Under the pieces are notes generated by a model, which saw nothing but the letters and a program-made list of their open reading frames with translations, did no database searches and had not been told where the DNA came from. The translations under genes were made by a program, and so were the position numbers. Shown here one piece after another: positions 35,591 through 47,914 of a DNA stretch of 64,000 bases. This stretch comes from Quercus robur. Its lineage: Eukaryota > Streptophyta > Magnoliopsida > Fagales > Fagaceae. Within the stretch, counting starts at the first letter, position 1. Each line of letters opens with the position of its first letter. The stretch lies in NCBI RefSeq assembly GCF_932294415.1, contig NC_065538.1, positions 48,150,843-48,214,842 of the forward strand. Direction: 5' to 3'.

Positions 35591-36865
35591 CTAATAATTC
35601 TCTCTACGGACCCAGCCTCTAGATTTTATTTTTCCTTCATCGTGGGCCGTAACTGAGCTTAAGTCCAATCCCAAAGACTTGAGCCCACATAAAGTCTGCT
35701 TCGTTGATTGCCCCGAGCCTTCCTCTAAACTTTTTTCAACCTGTGTTTCCTTAAATCCCTCTACATTATCATATTTCTTCAACTCATCATCAATGCCCTT
35801 TAACTGCTCCTGAAAATCCGCTTCCTGCACGTTATTGACCAAATTTGAAACCGTTGAATTATTCAAATTTGTTTCCATATCTGTATCGGTCCCATTACTG
35901 CCCTCTAGATTTTGTGGAATAGCATTAATGACAGGGAGATCACCCATCGAACCAACATCGGACTCCACTCCCTGTTTCGTATCCTCATCTCTGTCTCTCT
36001 CCGACACCAATTCCAGTCCCTCGGTGTCTCCATTAAGGTCACCACCCTCCCTGCGTTCATCATCCTCTATTCCCGCCACTCAGATCACTGTTCACCACGA
36101 CAGGTTTGGTGTTGAAGCACGCAGCCACGCCCCAAACTGCTGGTCCCTTCCTCTCAAAGATCCTCTACTTTGTTCCCATAGTGGACAGTCTCTGTCACTA
36201 CGTGTCAACTTGCTGCACCAGTAACATATATTAGGTAGCCTCTCATACTTGAAGCTTACCCATTCTTCCTTGCCATTTGTAATAGCAATCTTGCGACCTC
36301 GGCACAGGGGTTTGGTCGTATCCACTGCAACCCTAAGTCGTATGAAATTAAAGGCATTCCCACTCCCTTCCTCCGATGCTCTTGAATCTACATTGCCGGC
36401 TATTGAAACGATCTCCTTCGCTACTGTCAATGAAAAGCTTCGTAAGGGTAAATCATGAATTTGCACCCAGAAGCGAGTCACACTAAAATCCAGCTCTCTA
36501 ATATCTTCATTCGTATCCATCCTTTTCAGAGCAACCAAATGTTTGTCGAACGTCCATGGCTCCCCTAGTAGAATCCACTTAATATCTGATGCCTTAGGAA
36601 AGACAAACAACACCATGTGATCCCCCATATCCCTAATTTCAAACCCCTTTCTGGTCTTCCATAACAAGGTGAAGGTTTTTGCTATAGCCTCCATGTTCAG
36701 AACTCGCTTAGTATAGAATTTCGCTGCCAACAAGAATTCACCCACTCCTGGTTCATCTCGGACTACAAACTTATTCCCCTTAGAATCCGAGAGTGATAGC
36801 TTCTCCCATGAACCTAACAACTTCTCCATCACTCTCGAAAGAAAACTAGCACTTACTCTCCTCAT
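35591..36865 (-). pseudogene. LINE ORF1 (DUF4283 and zinc knuckle)
   Basis: From MRRVSASFLSR at 36865, the first 200 residues match DUF4283 (GDHMVLFVFPKASDIKWIL, WVQIHDLPL). The CCHC knuckle reads CYWCSKLTRSDRDC, so the expected His is Arg. Two in-frame TGA codons near 36083-36094 split the frame, and it drifts off at 35591. The product would be a nucleic-acid-binding partner of ORF2. Confidence 0.8.
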
Positions 36866-37034
36866 TGCTCACAAAGTACGATAGGAATAAACTAGAAACA
36901 ACCTTCCTCCCGAGTAGGCACTAAAACATTCTACTGAAAGCTAGGGTTTTGGCATGCCGTGCCTTCTTCCAGAGAAACTGTTTTCCCATGGAACCTTTCT
37001 CCTTGTTAAGTTTGGATTAACTCGCACTCATTTT

Positions 37035-37717
37035 GATTAAAGAAAACCTCTTTAATCAAAATAGTAAATGAAAAATTAATAAACCTTAAACTATATATTA
37101 AGTACTTACACAGTGGGTTCCATTTGAACCAAACCTGATTTACTTTTTTATTAATACAATATTTCATAAGATTTCATTTTTATTAGTTTACTGTGCATCA
37201 TAGTTAGCAACTATAGAACTTTATATTTGAATAAAACCTTACTTTATGTGAAACTCGATTATATATACGCGTGTGTTTTTTTAACTGCAAACAAAAAATA
37301 AGCAGATTTAAAAGCAACCTTGAAACATGGCCTTTTGGGCTAACGTTAGTTCTGAAGAGGATCTAAAAACTTTTGCAATATTTATTAAATTGTACCATTA
37401 CAGTAGTACATAGTTGATACTAGATGAACAACACTAGATTTCAATTTTGAAAACAATAGATTAGAACTCTTAACTGAACAAATTTAAGGTTTCTCAGCGT
37501 TGAGTTCTTGCTTTCCTAATCACAATATGCAATGCCATCTTCTTCTGCATGCCCAATAATTTATTCTGTTTGAAATAATCAATTACTTTACAATTGATCT
37601 TTGCCCCGCTTTTTATAATCCACCAATGAACTAAAATGAGATATTTAAGTACCCCCCTCCTAAATTTACTAAACAATGATTTGGAAAATTTTTGAAATTG
37701 TTTCTTTGAGTTAGCAA
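37035..37717. other. TBL copy 2 3' flank and duplication junction
   Basis: No gene. From about 37280 the sequence aligns with the 3' flank of TBL copy 1 (about 9030-9493). The break between the two duplicated segments therefore lies at 37035-37280. Confidence 0.5.
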
Positions 37718-40700
37718 TCACTTGCTGAGAGCTGCGTATAGGAGCTGATTCCAGGTATCGGGTAATCCAGGAAGGCACCAGTGGCTGCAGTCATTGCCTG
37801 AATGCTCACCACTATAAGATGAGGGATGAGCATCTTTTCTTAACTGTGAGAGTGTTGTTATGTCAAGCAAATAAACTGTTTTCTTAATTGTGCTTAACAC
37901 ATTGTTCACCACTGCAACAGCCGGAGGGGCACCTGCCGGATAGGTTGACCCAGTTAGGGGTCCAACTTGCCCAGAACAAGTCTTTTTGGGTTGATTCCAC
38001 TCCTTGCCCCTGTTTTGACAAAACACAATCAATTAGACTGTTTTAACAGACTTGACTCCTGGTTCTAAACTAGACTACAGATAAACAAGTTTAATACTTC
38101 AAAATTTGGTAATTACACCTAGTGGTTAGAGGCTTGGGATGGTTTGTAGACCCCGACATCCTAGGTTTGATCCCCAATAGGAGTTTCCATGGGTAACCTA
38201 ATACATGATTTTGAAGGGTAGGGTCGTGTATCCATAGTTTACTCTCCAGAGATGGGTCCAAAGGGCTCTGCTTTGACTAAGCCAGCCATAGTGCTCTGCC
38301 AATACAAGTACAACTACTGATTTTGGTACCTATATTTTTAATAGCCAAAAAATCACATAGATTTGGTGCCCAGACCCCTCCCAAGTTCCCAACTATATAC
38401 AATGCTCCTTCCAAGCTTGAAAACTGGTCACCCCATTGGTGCAATCAAAGAAATTTCGCCAAAAGGGCATTGATCCATTGAGATTTGAGACTACTACAAG
38501 CATCTCTTGCTATTACAAGAGGTTTTGAAGAAAAATGCAGCTCCCAAGTTTGGGCTAGCATAATAACTTTGTTATTTTTTTTTTTTACTCTCTAAACCTA
38601 TCAACAAATCCGAAACTATAATAATTGAAGGAAGAAGTGAAGAAGTGATGATTTAAACTTACTGATAATGGGTGGGAGAAATCCCTTGAAAGAAGACCTT
38701 GGTTTTGGAAGGATTAACATTTTGATTAACCCAACTAGCCCATGTGTTGAGACCCCTATTAAATGCTGTTATTCGGTCCATATCCTTATACAAACTGGTC
38801 CCCACTCTGATATAATCCCACCTGCAAACAATCAGCAGCCATCAGATCAATAATATTCCGTAGCTGAATCAGAGCACAACATAAAAAGATGATGCCAAAA
38901 AGAAAAAGACAATTTTGTTAGTGCTGATTAATAAGAATGAGATCGATCTGTAAACGTACGGCTGAGAGTTTCCTGTGTGGGTCCACCAATGCCACGTGTT
39001 GAAGATCAGCATGTCCATCCCTGTCCATGAATTTCCACCTTGGATTGAGTCTAGGTTCAGCACTCGCCCCACGTCTTCTCTCACTATGTCTACAAGGTAT
39101 GTTGTTTTGTAATAAATCAAACTCACTCCATAGTCCTGCACCCATAGGTATTAGAATTGTTATCTCCATTCCAATTCTTTTCTTACCCTAATCAATAAGT
39201 TTAGCAAACAAAAGATTTCACCTTTTTTTCCCCCCAACAGTTATTGAGATGATGATATATTATGTAGAGAAAGTTTAGCTACAAAATTAGTTGTAGTTTT
39301 AGACTACAAACTTACTTAATATCTTTTTGTTGGAGATGAATTTTGACAAATTCACCATTAGATTACATTTTCTTCTTATATCCTCCATACGTACAAAATT
39401 TCAAGAAAATTAAAAGTCAATAGTTATGTTATCAATAAAATTTTTAAATTGCAAGTTTTTGTAATTTAAAATTATGCACAAAATATAAACTTAAAGATTA
39501 TATAGTAAATAATATCCGATTGATACAAAATTTAACTTGTGTATTAAAAGCGTAAAACATATGCAATTCAACGGTTAGATTTTCAAAATATGTTGTAATA
39601 TTTATTTTATTAAATGAGTTTGTAATCTTAAGTTACAACTAATTTTGTAACTAAATTTTGACCATATTATATATTACAATTGGTTTATAATAAAAGTCAT
39701 GTTAACAATCTTGTAGCTCGATTAATTAGTTGATAGTTCTTAATGTTTTTTTTTTTTTTTTTTGGAGAAACAATGTTTTAACAAAGACAGGTTCAAATCT
39801 CCAATACCAATTACAACTATTGAATTATCAATAAAATATAGACACACAACAACATTGGTGCAGTCATTAGAAAGTCAGGTGCCGGCATTAGAAAGTAAGT
39901 CACAAGACAAGTTTATTTGCCGTCATTAGAAAGTCAGTCACAAAGACAAGTCTATTCATGATTTAAGAGACAAGGACTTCTTGTATTGCATCATTGTATG
40001 AATATTCACGTGGGCCATAGCGGCCAATAATTTCATTTTGTTTGGATGAGCTCACAGCTTGTGATCATAATTCATAGGTAGGGGAAAGTGTTTGATTGTT
40101 TGACTATTGTGGTTCGAGTGGTACCCCTATTTTTTCTTTTTGGCTCGAAATGGTATCTTCCTCTCTCCGTAAGGGTGTGTGGTTTCAAATCTGGTTTCAA
40201 ATCTTAACTACTGTAATGACTAATGAGTGATCTCAAAGACTTCACGTCACCAGAAAAAAAAAATGTTTATATGATGACAGTATGAGGATAATTTTCTCCT
40301 TTTTGAATATTTCTTGGATTATTATACCAATTGTTTTTAGGTTTAATGATTTTTTTTTATTATCTTTAATAAATTCAGGGTTGTACATGAATCATGGATC
40401 TGAATCTCATTAGATATTTAATGTAAGGGTAAAGCCTCTGGTTGTACTCTAGTATATCGACGAGACACGATACAAACATATATCTGAATTATGTCGTATT
40501 CAGTACACTAGAATTCTAGATGCAAGTCAAGTTCATAGATCAATTATCAAGAAACAAAAATTGAGGGTATTTAGTTTATGGGCCTACCCAACTCTGATTA
40601 ATTGATTATGCTTATTTATAAAAAAGATTTACGTCACATTCAAATTCTCTTTGTTAAAACCAGAAGGATAATACATTGTTTAAGGACAATATTCTGTATA

Positions 40701-43610
40701 ACACGATTGATGGTTGTGTTTTACACTATGTCATCAACACATATCTAGTATTTGTCTACTGGTCAAAAAAATCATACTAAGAAGATTCGACCTACCACAT
40801 GTTATTAAACTCGTTAGCTAGTCATTTATGAAAATGTAAGTGTGTAAGTAAGTGTAAAGCCATCGTATAAATTACAGGTTGGCAGGCTTCCTAAGCAGTG
40901 ATCACAGCCTGTCAAAGTGGTGTGGGGTGACTCATGTCCTAAACTTGTTCATGGAAAACTAAACAGTCTTTCTCATGGAATTGGAGCAGGCTGGACTGGA
41001 GCCCCATGTTAATGACTCTTTTTACTTGCCAAGTCAAAATAATAATAGATTAGGTGGTGTAGATGAAGCGCCCACCCCACCCCCTAAGCCCCCAACTAAA
41101 TTGTTCTCCAACCAGCCCCCCTCAAATCTGAATGAGGGATTTCAGAATTTTTTTTTTTTTTTTTTTGAGAGATTTTCAACCTATGGTGTCTGCTCCTGAT
41201 GATAGCTCTTTATCATCAAACCAAGACACCAATCAGTTTTTTATGTAGGCGGAGATTGAACCCCAGATCTCTTATACAACTATAAAAAGCTTTACCAATT
41301 GAACTAACTGAAACCCACGATGAGGGATTTCAGATTTGATTATAGATCTTACAATCTCTTCTCTACCTACCATAAAAGGCTATTTTTTTTAATTGATGCA
41401 TTAAGTAGCTGTTATAATATTCACGTGTAAATAGTATGGTTGGTTAAGTATTGAAGTACAATATTAAATACGTTTTTTAGAGAGTTTTAACTCATGACAT
41501 CCACTCTTAATGATAGTTCTTTATTATTAAAATCAAAATATCAATTGATATTAACTATTAATATTAAATATTAATGAGAAGAATGAATTGTTAATATATC
41601 ATAATTAAGTCTAAACATGGACTTAAACTTTGGTGGTCAATATTTTTGCCTAATATCTACTAAAATCTCAGTACCAATATATTTATGAAATTGGAGAAAA
41701 AGGATGAAAAAGTTCATGATGCTTCATTTCATGCCATGTTTTACTAATTTCATTATTGTTGTTGTTTCTACAGGGCCGGCCAAGAGGAACTTTCCGCGGC
41801 CCCATAAACTGTCCAAAATCCTAGTAACATGGGTCTACTTGGGGTTTCCCGTCCTAGTACAACTGTCTTACATTCATGCACTCATAAAATAATAATAAAA
41901 AAAAGAAAGATTTTCAGTCGATAAATTATTTGAACATAATAGTTCATCATATTCATAACTGTACAATAAGAAACGGGAATATAAAATGCAATTAAAAAAA
42001 AAAGAAATTGGAAGCAGAAAAATAGGGTGAGATTTTTTTAAATGGGTCAGATCCGCGAAAATTTTTATAAATTTCTGTCAATTAAAAAAAATATAGTAAT
42101 AATTAAAAATAATAATAATGTTTTTTTTTTTTTGAGAAACAAAAATAATAATAATGTTAGTGATATGATACTATATCATAATATGTAAGTATTATGAAAG
42201 AGATTCTAAAATTTGGTTGTGTCGGTATAACATTGTTGATTTTCAAACAAAACATTCTAATAAAAAGGAGTGGAAAGTAATAAAAGTAGTAAAAATGAGT
42301 GGTAGAGAGAGAAACAGGCGAAATCATTCACCAGTTAATAAAATTGATTCAAGGAGAGCAATGGAATAAAATAGTTGAAAAGAGAAAGAAACATGCACTC
42401 AATAAAATTGATTTAATAGAGTCTATGTATGGACACAATTTTTTTAATTTTTTCCTTCGGTTGTCAAGTTTAAGTGGGAGAGTAAAAGTTAAATCGTAAA
42501 AAAAAAATAATAATGAATTTATATAAAAATAATTGTATACATGTCACAATAAACGACTTCATCAAATTATGGCAAAATTTATAGTCAGTAATTGAACAAC
42601 GGTGTCAAGCAAGCTGGGAATAAAATAGTAAGATAGAAAAGAGACAAAGATGCAGCCATTTACTTAATAGAATTGATTTCATTTTGAAATAGAAAAAATA
42701 AAATAAAATAAAAGTAAAATTGACCTCACCTGGAAAGTCACAGAGGACTGTAACTCTTTCCTCACAAAGCTGTTTTTAGCACTGGGTACCGACGCACGAA
42801 TCATACATGATAACGATTCCCACATGTTCAGACTCAGTGAGTCACCCACAAACATTATCTTCTTCCCTCTCCACTTACTCAAAAATCCAATCCCATCAAA
42901 CCTACAGGAAAAAAAAAGAGTATAAATCTATTTTCCTTGCACAGTAGAAAGGGAAAATTAAAAGTAATGGGGCCTTGATTCTATGTTCACTGTTTATGGA
43001 AAAAATAAAGAAAGGGACCCGAAAATAAGTTGTCCGAAAATGACAGTACAACAGTGTCTAGTATGCAGTGGTTGAACATTAAGCATCAAAATTAATTGGT
43101 TTCTTAATGAAAAATTTTTCACAGAACATGCTCCAATCTTTTTCTAAACCAATAGTACTTTTTAATGTTATTTACTACTGCAGAAATGGTTTTTGTAAAC
43201 AAAAGCCAAAAGGGTGCTTTTTTTTTGAGCTCTAAAACAAGGAGACCATTTGAACCTGAAAGTCATTAGCTAAAGATTATTTTTGCTAAGAGAATGAGGC
43301 AGATTATATATTACCTGGGTAAGTCACAGGAGTCAGGTTTCCAAGCATACTTAAGGTACTGCTTATCAGGTCTACCATACTTCTGGCAATTAAACTCAGG
43401 GTCTATGTATGGACAGCTTGAATCATAGAGAGGATATGAAGGATCAATAACCCATTTGCCTCGGAACAAATTGCAACCACTCACTTGCTTCTTTCCTCTT
43501 GTTAAGCTGGTCACATTGTTGAACTGTACAGCTTTTGCTTGCTCCAAAGACAACAACAAGAGCAGAACTTGAAGAAGCCAAGAGATTAAGGCCTGGGAAC
43601 GAAATCCCAT
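37718..43610 (-). CDS. TBL38: TBL O-acetyltransferase-like protein, copy 2
   Basis: Minus-strand exons 43610-43315, 42901-42730, 39135-38960, 38821-38663 and 38009-37718 encode 364 residues. Exon lengths and phases equal those of copy 1, except exon 2, which is 6 bp longer (two extra residues near KELQSSVTF). Signal segment, TBL domain, GDS at 118-120 and DCSH at 341-344 are all present, so it is probably functional. The start follows copy 1; an in-frame upstream ATG at 43685 would sit in the leader and is less likely. Intron 2 is 3,594 bp and holds a SINE and two micro-insertions; intron 4 holds a SINE-like repeat. Its promoter lacks the Copia element found in copy 1. Confidence 0.9.
38112..38300 (+). 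repeat. tRNA-derived SINE-like insertion in TBL copy 2 intron 4
   Basis: CTAGTGGTTAGAGG resembles an A box and GGTTTGATCCCC a B box, about 45 bp apart. The corresponding intron of copy 1 (about 9905-9940) lacks the segment. No clean target duplication was found. Confidence 0.5.
39750..39771 (-). mobile_element. 22-bp retroposon micro-insertion
   Basis: A T run followed by GGAGAAAC lies between direct repeats AATGTTTT (39742-39749 and 39772-39779), in intron 2 of TBL copy 2. The short repeat makes this the weakest of its group. Confidence 0.5.
41147..41319 (-). mobile_element. tRNA-derived SINE, 173 bp
   Basis: On the minus strand: AGTTAGTTCAATTGGTAAAG (A-box region), then GGGGTTCAATCTCC (B box), a body, and a poly-A tail. 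Flanked by the 15-bp direct repeat ATGAGGGATTTCAGA (41132-41146 and 41320-41334). Related copies lie at 13113, 45790, 46500, 47172 and 50517. Confidence 0.85.
42121..42140 (-). mobile_element. 20-bp retroposon micro-insertion
   Basis: Thirteen T then GAGAAAC, between perfect 16-bp direct repeats AAAAATAATAATAATG (42105-42120 and 42141-42156). The low complexity of the repeat slightly weakens the case. Confidence 0.65.
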
Positions 43611-43687
43611 CTCGGTTTTTGGGTCTTTGATTATGAAAGTATGTGACACAAAGACAGAACTGTGAATTAAAGAAGTCCGTGACATGG

Positions 43688-43698
43688 GATTTTATAGG
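43688..43698 (-). promoter_or_regulatory. TATA box of TBL copy 2
   Basis: The minus strand reads TCCCTATAAAATCC about 80 nt upstream of the start codon, equivalent to 14197-14205 of copy 1. Confidence 0.6.
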
Positions 43699-44947
43699 GA
43701 AAAGAAGACATGGGATTATACTTGGGAGAGAAAGCTACGATGAAGTCATGCTCATTTGGCTATTTGTAGGCTCTTTTTTAGCTTGCCAAATCGTTGCTTT
43801 TATCTCACTGCGTGTGTCACGCTTTATTTGGGAAAGTGTTTAGTAACATAATGAATCATTGGCTCATTGCTCAATCTGGATTGAGTTTATACTTCATATC
43901 ATTGTTGGAACCATTACCTATGTTTTGTCGAACCAGAATATCATGTGGATTTTGGAATGAACATAGAGGAAAAAAAAGGGGGAAAAAACATTAAATCAAA
44001 AAACTCTAGTTCTTTGGTGACAAATAATCTCTTCCTCAAAAAACAGAAAAATTAAATTTAAAAAGTGGAAAATATTCATTTATGTGTTAGTTTGAGTGAT
44101 TATTTTTATAAACAAGTCATATGATTAATTAAATAATTAATGTGTTAAAAAAGTATAATTAATTGATGTTAATTTGAGTCATCATGCGGTGGGTGAGAGA
44201 AAACAGTATTTTAGCACTTATATCTTTCAATATTTCATTCTTATCAAAATATATTTCCTTTAATTTGAGACATTGAAATGACTAGCCAAAACATCTATTT
44301 AATATTTTTTATATGAATAGGGAAATTTTGAATCCCAGTTCTCCTAATAAATTAATTAGAGTAGATTATGCTATTCGACTATAGGCTTAATTAGAGTAGA
44401 TTATGCTATTGAACTATAGGCTTTTGGTCAAAATATCAATCTTTATTGTTTTTGTTGTCATCGTCATGTTTAAATCTAATGAACTCAATCAATGAATTTA
44501 ATGACATAAAAAATTTCACAACTTTTTTTATAAGATGACATATTATGATTATTACATAATAAAAGTTAAAAGTTGTACAAGTGATGGGGATTGAATTCCA
44601 CCTATACTGTAAACTAATTGATGTTTTAACTTTTTCAAATTTTTTTTTTTTATAATACAAAGTATTTAACACACACACGGGGAGAGGGGAGAAGGGAGAA
44701 AGTTTTAAAGAAATTGACAGTGGTGTATATCCAAAAAGACTTAACTCTTGGATACACAGCACAGTACTGTATAAACTGATTGATGTTTTAACTTAATAAT
44801 AAAGAGCATTAATCATTATATAGTGAACATCATTGATTAAAATTCTATCGTATTTCTATATAAAAATTAAAAAAAAAAGTTGTGTAAGTAATGGGTCAAT
44901 GTAAAAGTGGTGTTGTATTAATTGCAACTTGCTACCTCAATAAATCC

Positions 44948-44998
<51 letters not shown>
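44948..44998. repeat. AAT trinucleotide microsatellite
   Basis: About 17 uninterrupted AAT units. Confidence 0.95.
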
Positions 44999-45000
<2 letters not shown>

Positions 45001-45361
45001 AATTTTTGTATCTCTAGTATTACTCAAATTTAATATTAATTGGTGCTCGATTTTTTCTTTAAAAAAAATTGCATCTTTTGTATTTTTATAATTTAGATTA
45101 CTTAGATACTTTTTAAATAAATTAATTATTGAACCTCAACCACTAATTGAACTAATAACTCAGTGGTTGATTTAAGATATATAAAAAATACTAATAAAAA
45201 AACACTCAAAGATTGAACCAACAATTCATTTCTAATATGGTTGATGGTTCTAAAAAGCCAGGGTTTTAATATTCTACTTTTTTACATTCAAATGTAACGA
45301 ATATAAAGAGTTTGATGGAACTAATTTACTGATGAATTTGATTATTTTGTGTGAATTAGTA

Positions 45362-45400
45362 TGAAATTTTACTAATGAGGGCCTCATTAGTAAAATTTCA
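45362..45400. repeat. Perfect short palindrome
   Basis: Arms 45362-45380 and 45382-45400 are perfect 19-bp complements around a single G (TGAAATTTTACTAATGAGG and its complement). Confidence 0.85.
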
Positions 45401-45789
45401 AAATCAAAATTAATGTGAGAAATAATTAAGAAGGAGGAAATCGTGATAATTGTGAGGTTTCATGTTGTGGCAGAGGAGAGCACACTGTTTGACAAAGGAA
45501 GAGAGAGCTTTTTGGTTATGGGGGAGAGGTGAATCTTTTCTAGGAAGGAAAGGTCCACATGACTTGTGCTAGAAAACAATGATTCTTATTTCCTGACATA
45601 AGCTGTAAATCTTGGATGGATTCGTCATAGTGTAATGTGAAAGCTTTATATAATTATTATATTACATTGATCTGCATGTCACGGGACATTTGAATTTTGC
45701 ACTATGAAACTCTTTGTTTATGGTCAAACCCTATGTTAGCAATGTAAATATGAAATATATACATTATTTGGTCCGGCATGCATTAGATT

Positions 45790-45966
45790 TTTTTTTTTTT
45801 TTTTTTTTTTTTAAAGAATTTTAACCTATGGTATCCACGTCTGATGATAGCACTTTATCATCAATCCAAGATACCAATTGATTTTTTGGGATAGACAGTG
45901 ATTGAACTCTAAATTTCTTATTTAATCATTAGAGATTTTAACAATTGAGTTAATTAGAATTCACTA
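45790..45966 (-). mobile_element. tRNA-derived SINE
   Basis: Begins with a T run (poly-A tail of the minus strand), then the family body with CTTTATCATCAA and the A-box region at the right. Flanked by 14-bp direct repeats GCATGCATTAGATT (45776-45789) and GCATACATTAGATT (45967-45980), with one mismatch. Confidence 0.8.
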
Positions 45967-46499
45967 GCATACATTAGATTAGACATGCATTATAGATGAT
46001 TGAAATTATGGAGAGATTTATTTTAAAATGACTAAGTGATGATACCATTTTTTGGCATCAAGTATAAGAAGTGAATGAAATTTAGAAAGCACATTATGGG
46101 CTAGGTCAATTTAGAGAATCAATTGAATTTTATTTTACCAACCAATTTACCATCATCTGAGCATGAGGTTGTAACCCAAGTTTGAGAAGGTTGATTTGTC
46201 GTTTTAAAATGTAAAATCTAATTTTCAATGAATATTAAGAAAAACAAACTTCTTTAATAAATGTGTCTTTTTGTCGATACAAAAAAGAAAAGAAAAAAGA
46301 GCATTACAATTAATAATTAAATTTTAATATTCTTAACAAATGCAGTCAAAGAACCTATTAACTAGATTGATAGTGATCCACTAAAATATTATTATCATCA
46401 TTATTATAGTTTGAGAGGCCATAAAACTTTAGATGAGAATCTTTTTTTTTTCTTCATAAAAAAGGATAATATTGAAAATTAAACTAATAACATTTCAGA

Positions 46500-46635
46500 A
46501 AACTACTTCTAATAAATACTCTTTTATCATCAAATCAAGATACTAATTGGTTTTTGTGCAGGCATGATTGAACTCTAAATCTCTTATTCAATCACAAGAA
46601 ATTTTACAAGTTGATCTAACTGAAACCCACACTAT
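46500..46635 (-). repeat. SINE fragment
   Basis: Contains TTTATCATCAAATCAAGATA, GATTGAACTC and the GATCTAACTGAAACCCAC end of the same SINE family, without a clear poly-A tail. Confidence 0.55.
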
Positions 46636-47171
46636 GTTTTGTTTTTTGGGATAATGCAGAAATGAAAGTTATCATTGAAGAAAATATTTATGGTGTTTGT
46701 ACTTTGTAACACTTCAAGGCAATGAATGTGAATATCAAAACCACATATCTTATGAGCACATTGAACTGTGAAACCGCCAAGGAAAAATAACAAAGGTGGG
46801 CTCCGCTAGTTGCTCATGGTGAGCAACAACTAGATCGTTTAGTGGTTCAGTTGATGGGTATTTTTTCAAACTTGACATTGACTCCAAGCTAGACATATAA
46901 GGTTGTAATTCATTTTGGTGGTGATGATTGGTGAAATTGTAAAAGGAAAAAATCCAAGGCACCTTTTGAGCCACCCGGCCCACCACCATACATATTGGCA
47001 GAGAGGTTTTCAGGCCCTGGGCTAAATGACACTCTGTCAAAGATCACTAGGTCCAGTGCGCCACCATATATTGGTCCCATCCCTTGGGTTGGTGAACCGT
47101 CGGTCCATTAGTGTTCATACTCTGTACATTTTGAAGAGCTAATCATAGTAATCACTAATAATTAATGAAAC

Positions 47172-47330
47172 TTATAGTGAGTTGCAATTAGTTTAATTGG
47201 TAAAATATCTGATAGTTAAATAAGAAATCTGAGGTTTAATTTTTGCCTACACCAAAAACTGATTAGTATCTTGATTCGATAATAAAGAACTATTATTAGG
47301 AGTGGATACCATAAGTTGAAAATTTCTCAA
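47172..47330 (+). repeat. SINE copy, plus strand
   Basis: AATTAGTTTAATTGGTAAAA (A-box region), GAGGTTTAATTTTTGCC (degenerate B box) and the family body. Possible duplication around GAAACTTATA/GAACTTATA. Confidence 0.55.
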
Positions 47331-47460
47331 AATAAAAATTGAACTTATATGGACCACAAGAAAAAAAAAAAAAATTGGGATGCTTGCAATTCACAACAAA
47401 ACCTTTTTGTGAAGTGTTTTTATTTATTTATTTATTTTGAAACTGAAAATCTTATCATAC

Positions 47461-47643
47461 GCTTGCAATTGCATAATTAGTATGCGAACTTTGTATAGGT
47501 CCAGTGCATCTTGCATAATTAGTACGCGAACTTTGTATAGGTCCAGTGCACTAGATGCACTGGACCTATACAAAGTTCGCGTACTAATTATGCAATGCAC
47601 TGGACCTATACAAAGTTCACGTACTAATTATGCAATTGCGAGC
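47461..47643. repeat. 183-bp palindrome built of four 40-bp units
   Basis: Two direct copies of a 42-bp unit (GCATAATTAGTACGCGAACT then TTGTATAGGTCCAGTGCA) are followed, around a 5-bp centre at 47551-47555, by two inverted copies. Arms of about 89 bp are nearly perfect complements. A transcript would fold into a long hairpin. Origin unknown. Confidence 0.85.
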
Positions 47644-47914
47644 ACTGGACCCGTCAGATGGTAACATGTGTCCAAAAGTGGACACATGTTATTATCTCAG
47701 CGGATCCAGTATTACTGAACACTAGACCTAAGCCTGACCTTTAGTACGCAATCCTTTTTAAAATCCTCATATAGCATTAATGTATGAATAGTAATGAGTG
47801 TGTAATAAAGAGTGTGAGACTATCATTACTCATTTTAAAAGGATATTCCTTATTAATTGGACTCTTTTCCCTCAAGGAATCTCATTTGCTAATCAACGTA
47901 ACTGAACTTCTTTG

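Larger units (their letters stand above)
31313..37016 (-). mobile_element. Full-length LINE (L1-type with RNase H), degenerate
   Basis: 5.7 kb on the minus strand, flanked by the 14-bp direct repeat TTAACTCGCACTCA (31299-31312 and 37017-37030). The poly-A tail appears as a T run at 31313-31328. It holds a 5' leader, ORF1 with a DUF4283 and zinc-knuckle region, then ORF2 with endonuclease, reverse transcriptase, zf-RVT and RNase H. Several in-frame stops and at least two frameshifts make it inactive. Confidence 0.9.
43700..45789. other. TBL copy 2 upstream region and intergenic sequence
   Basis: 43700-43930 aligns with the region upstream of TBL copy 1 on both sides of its insertions (14207-14226, 16206-16600). 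The block at 44653-44765 repeats 31178-31290. The remainder is A/T-rich without genes. Confidence 0.5.
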
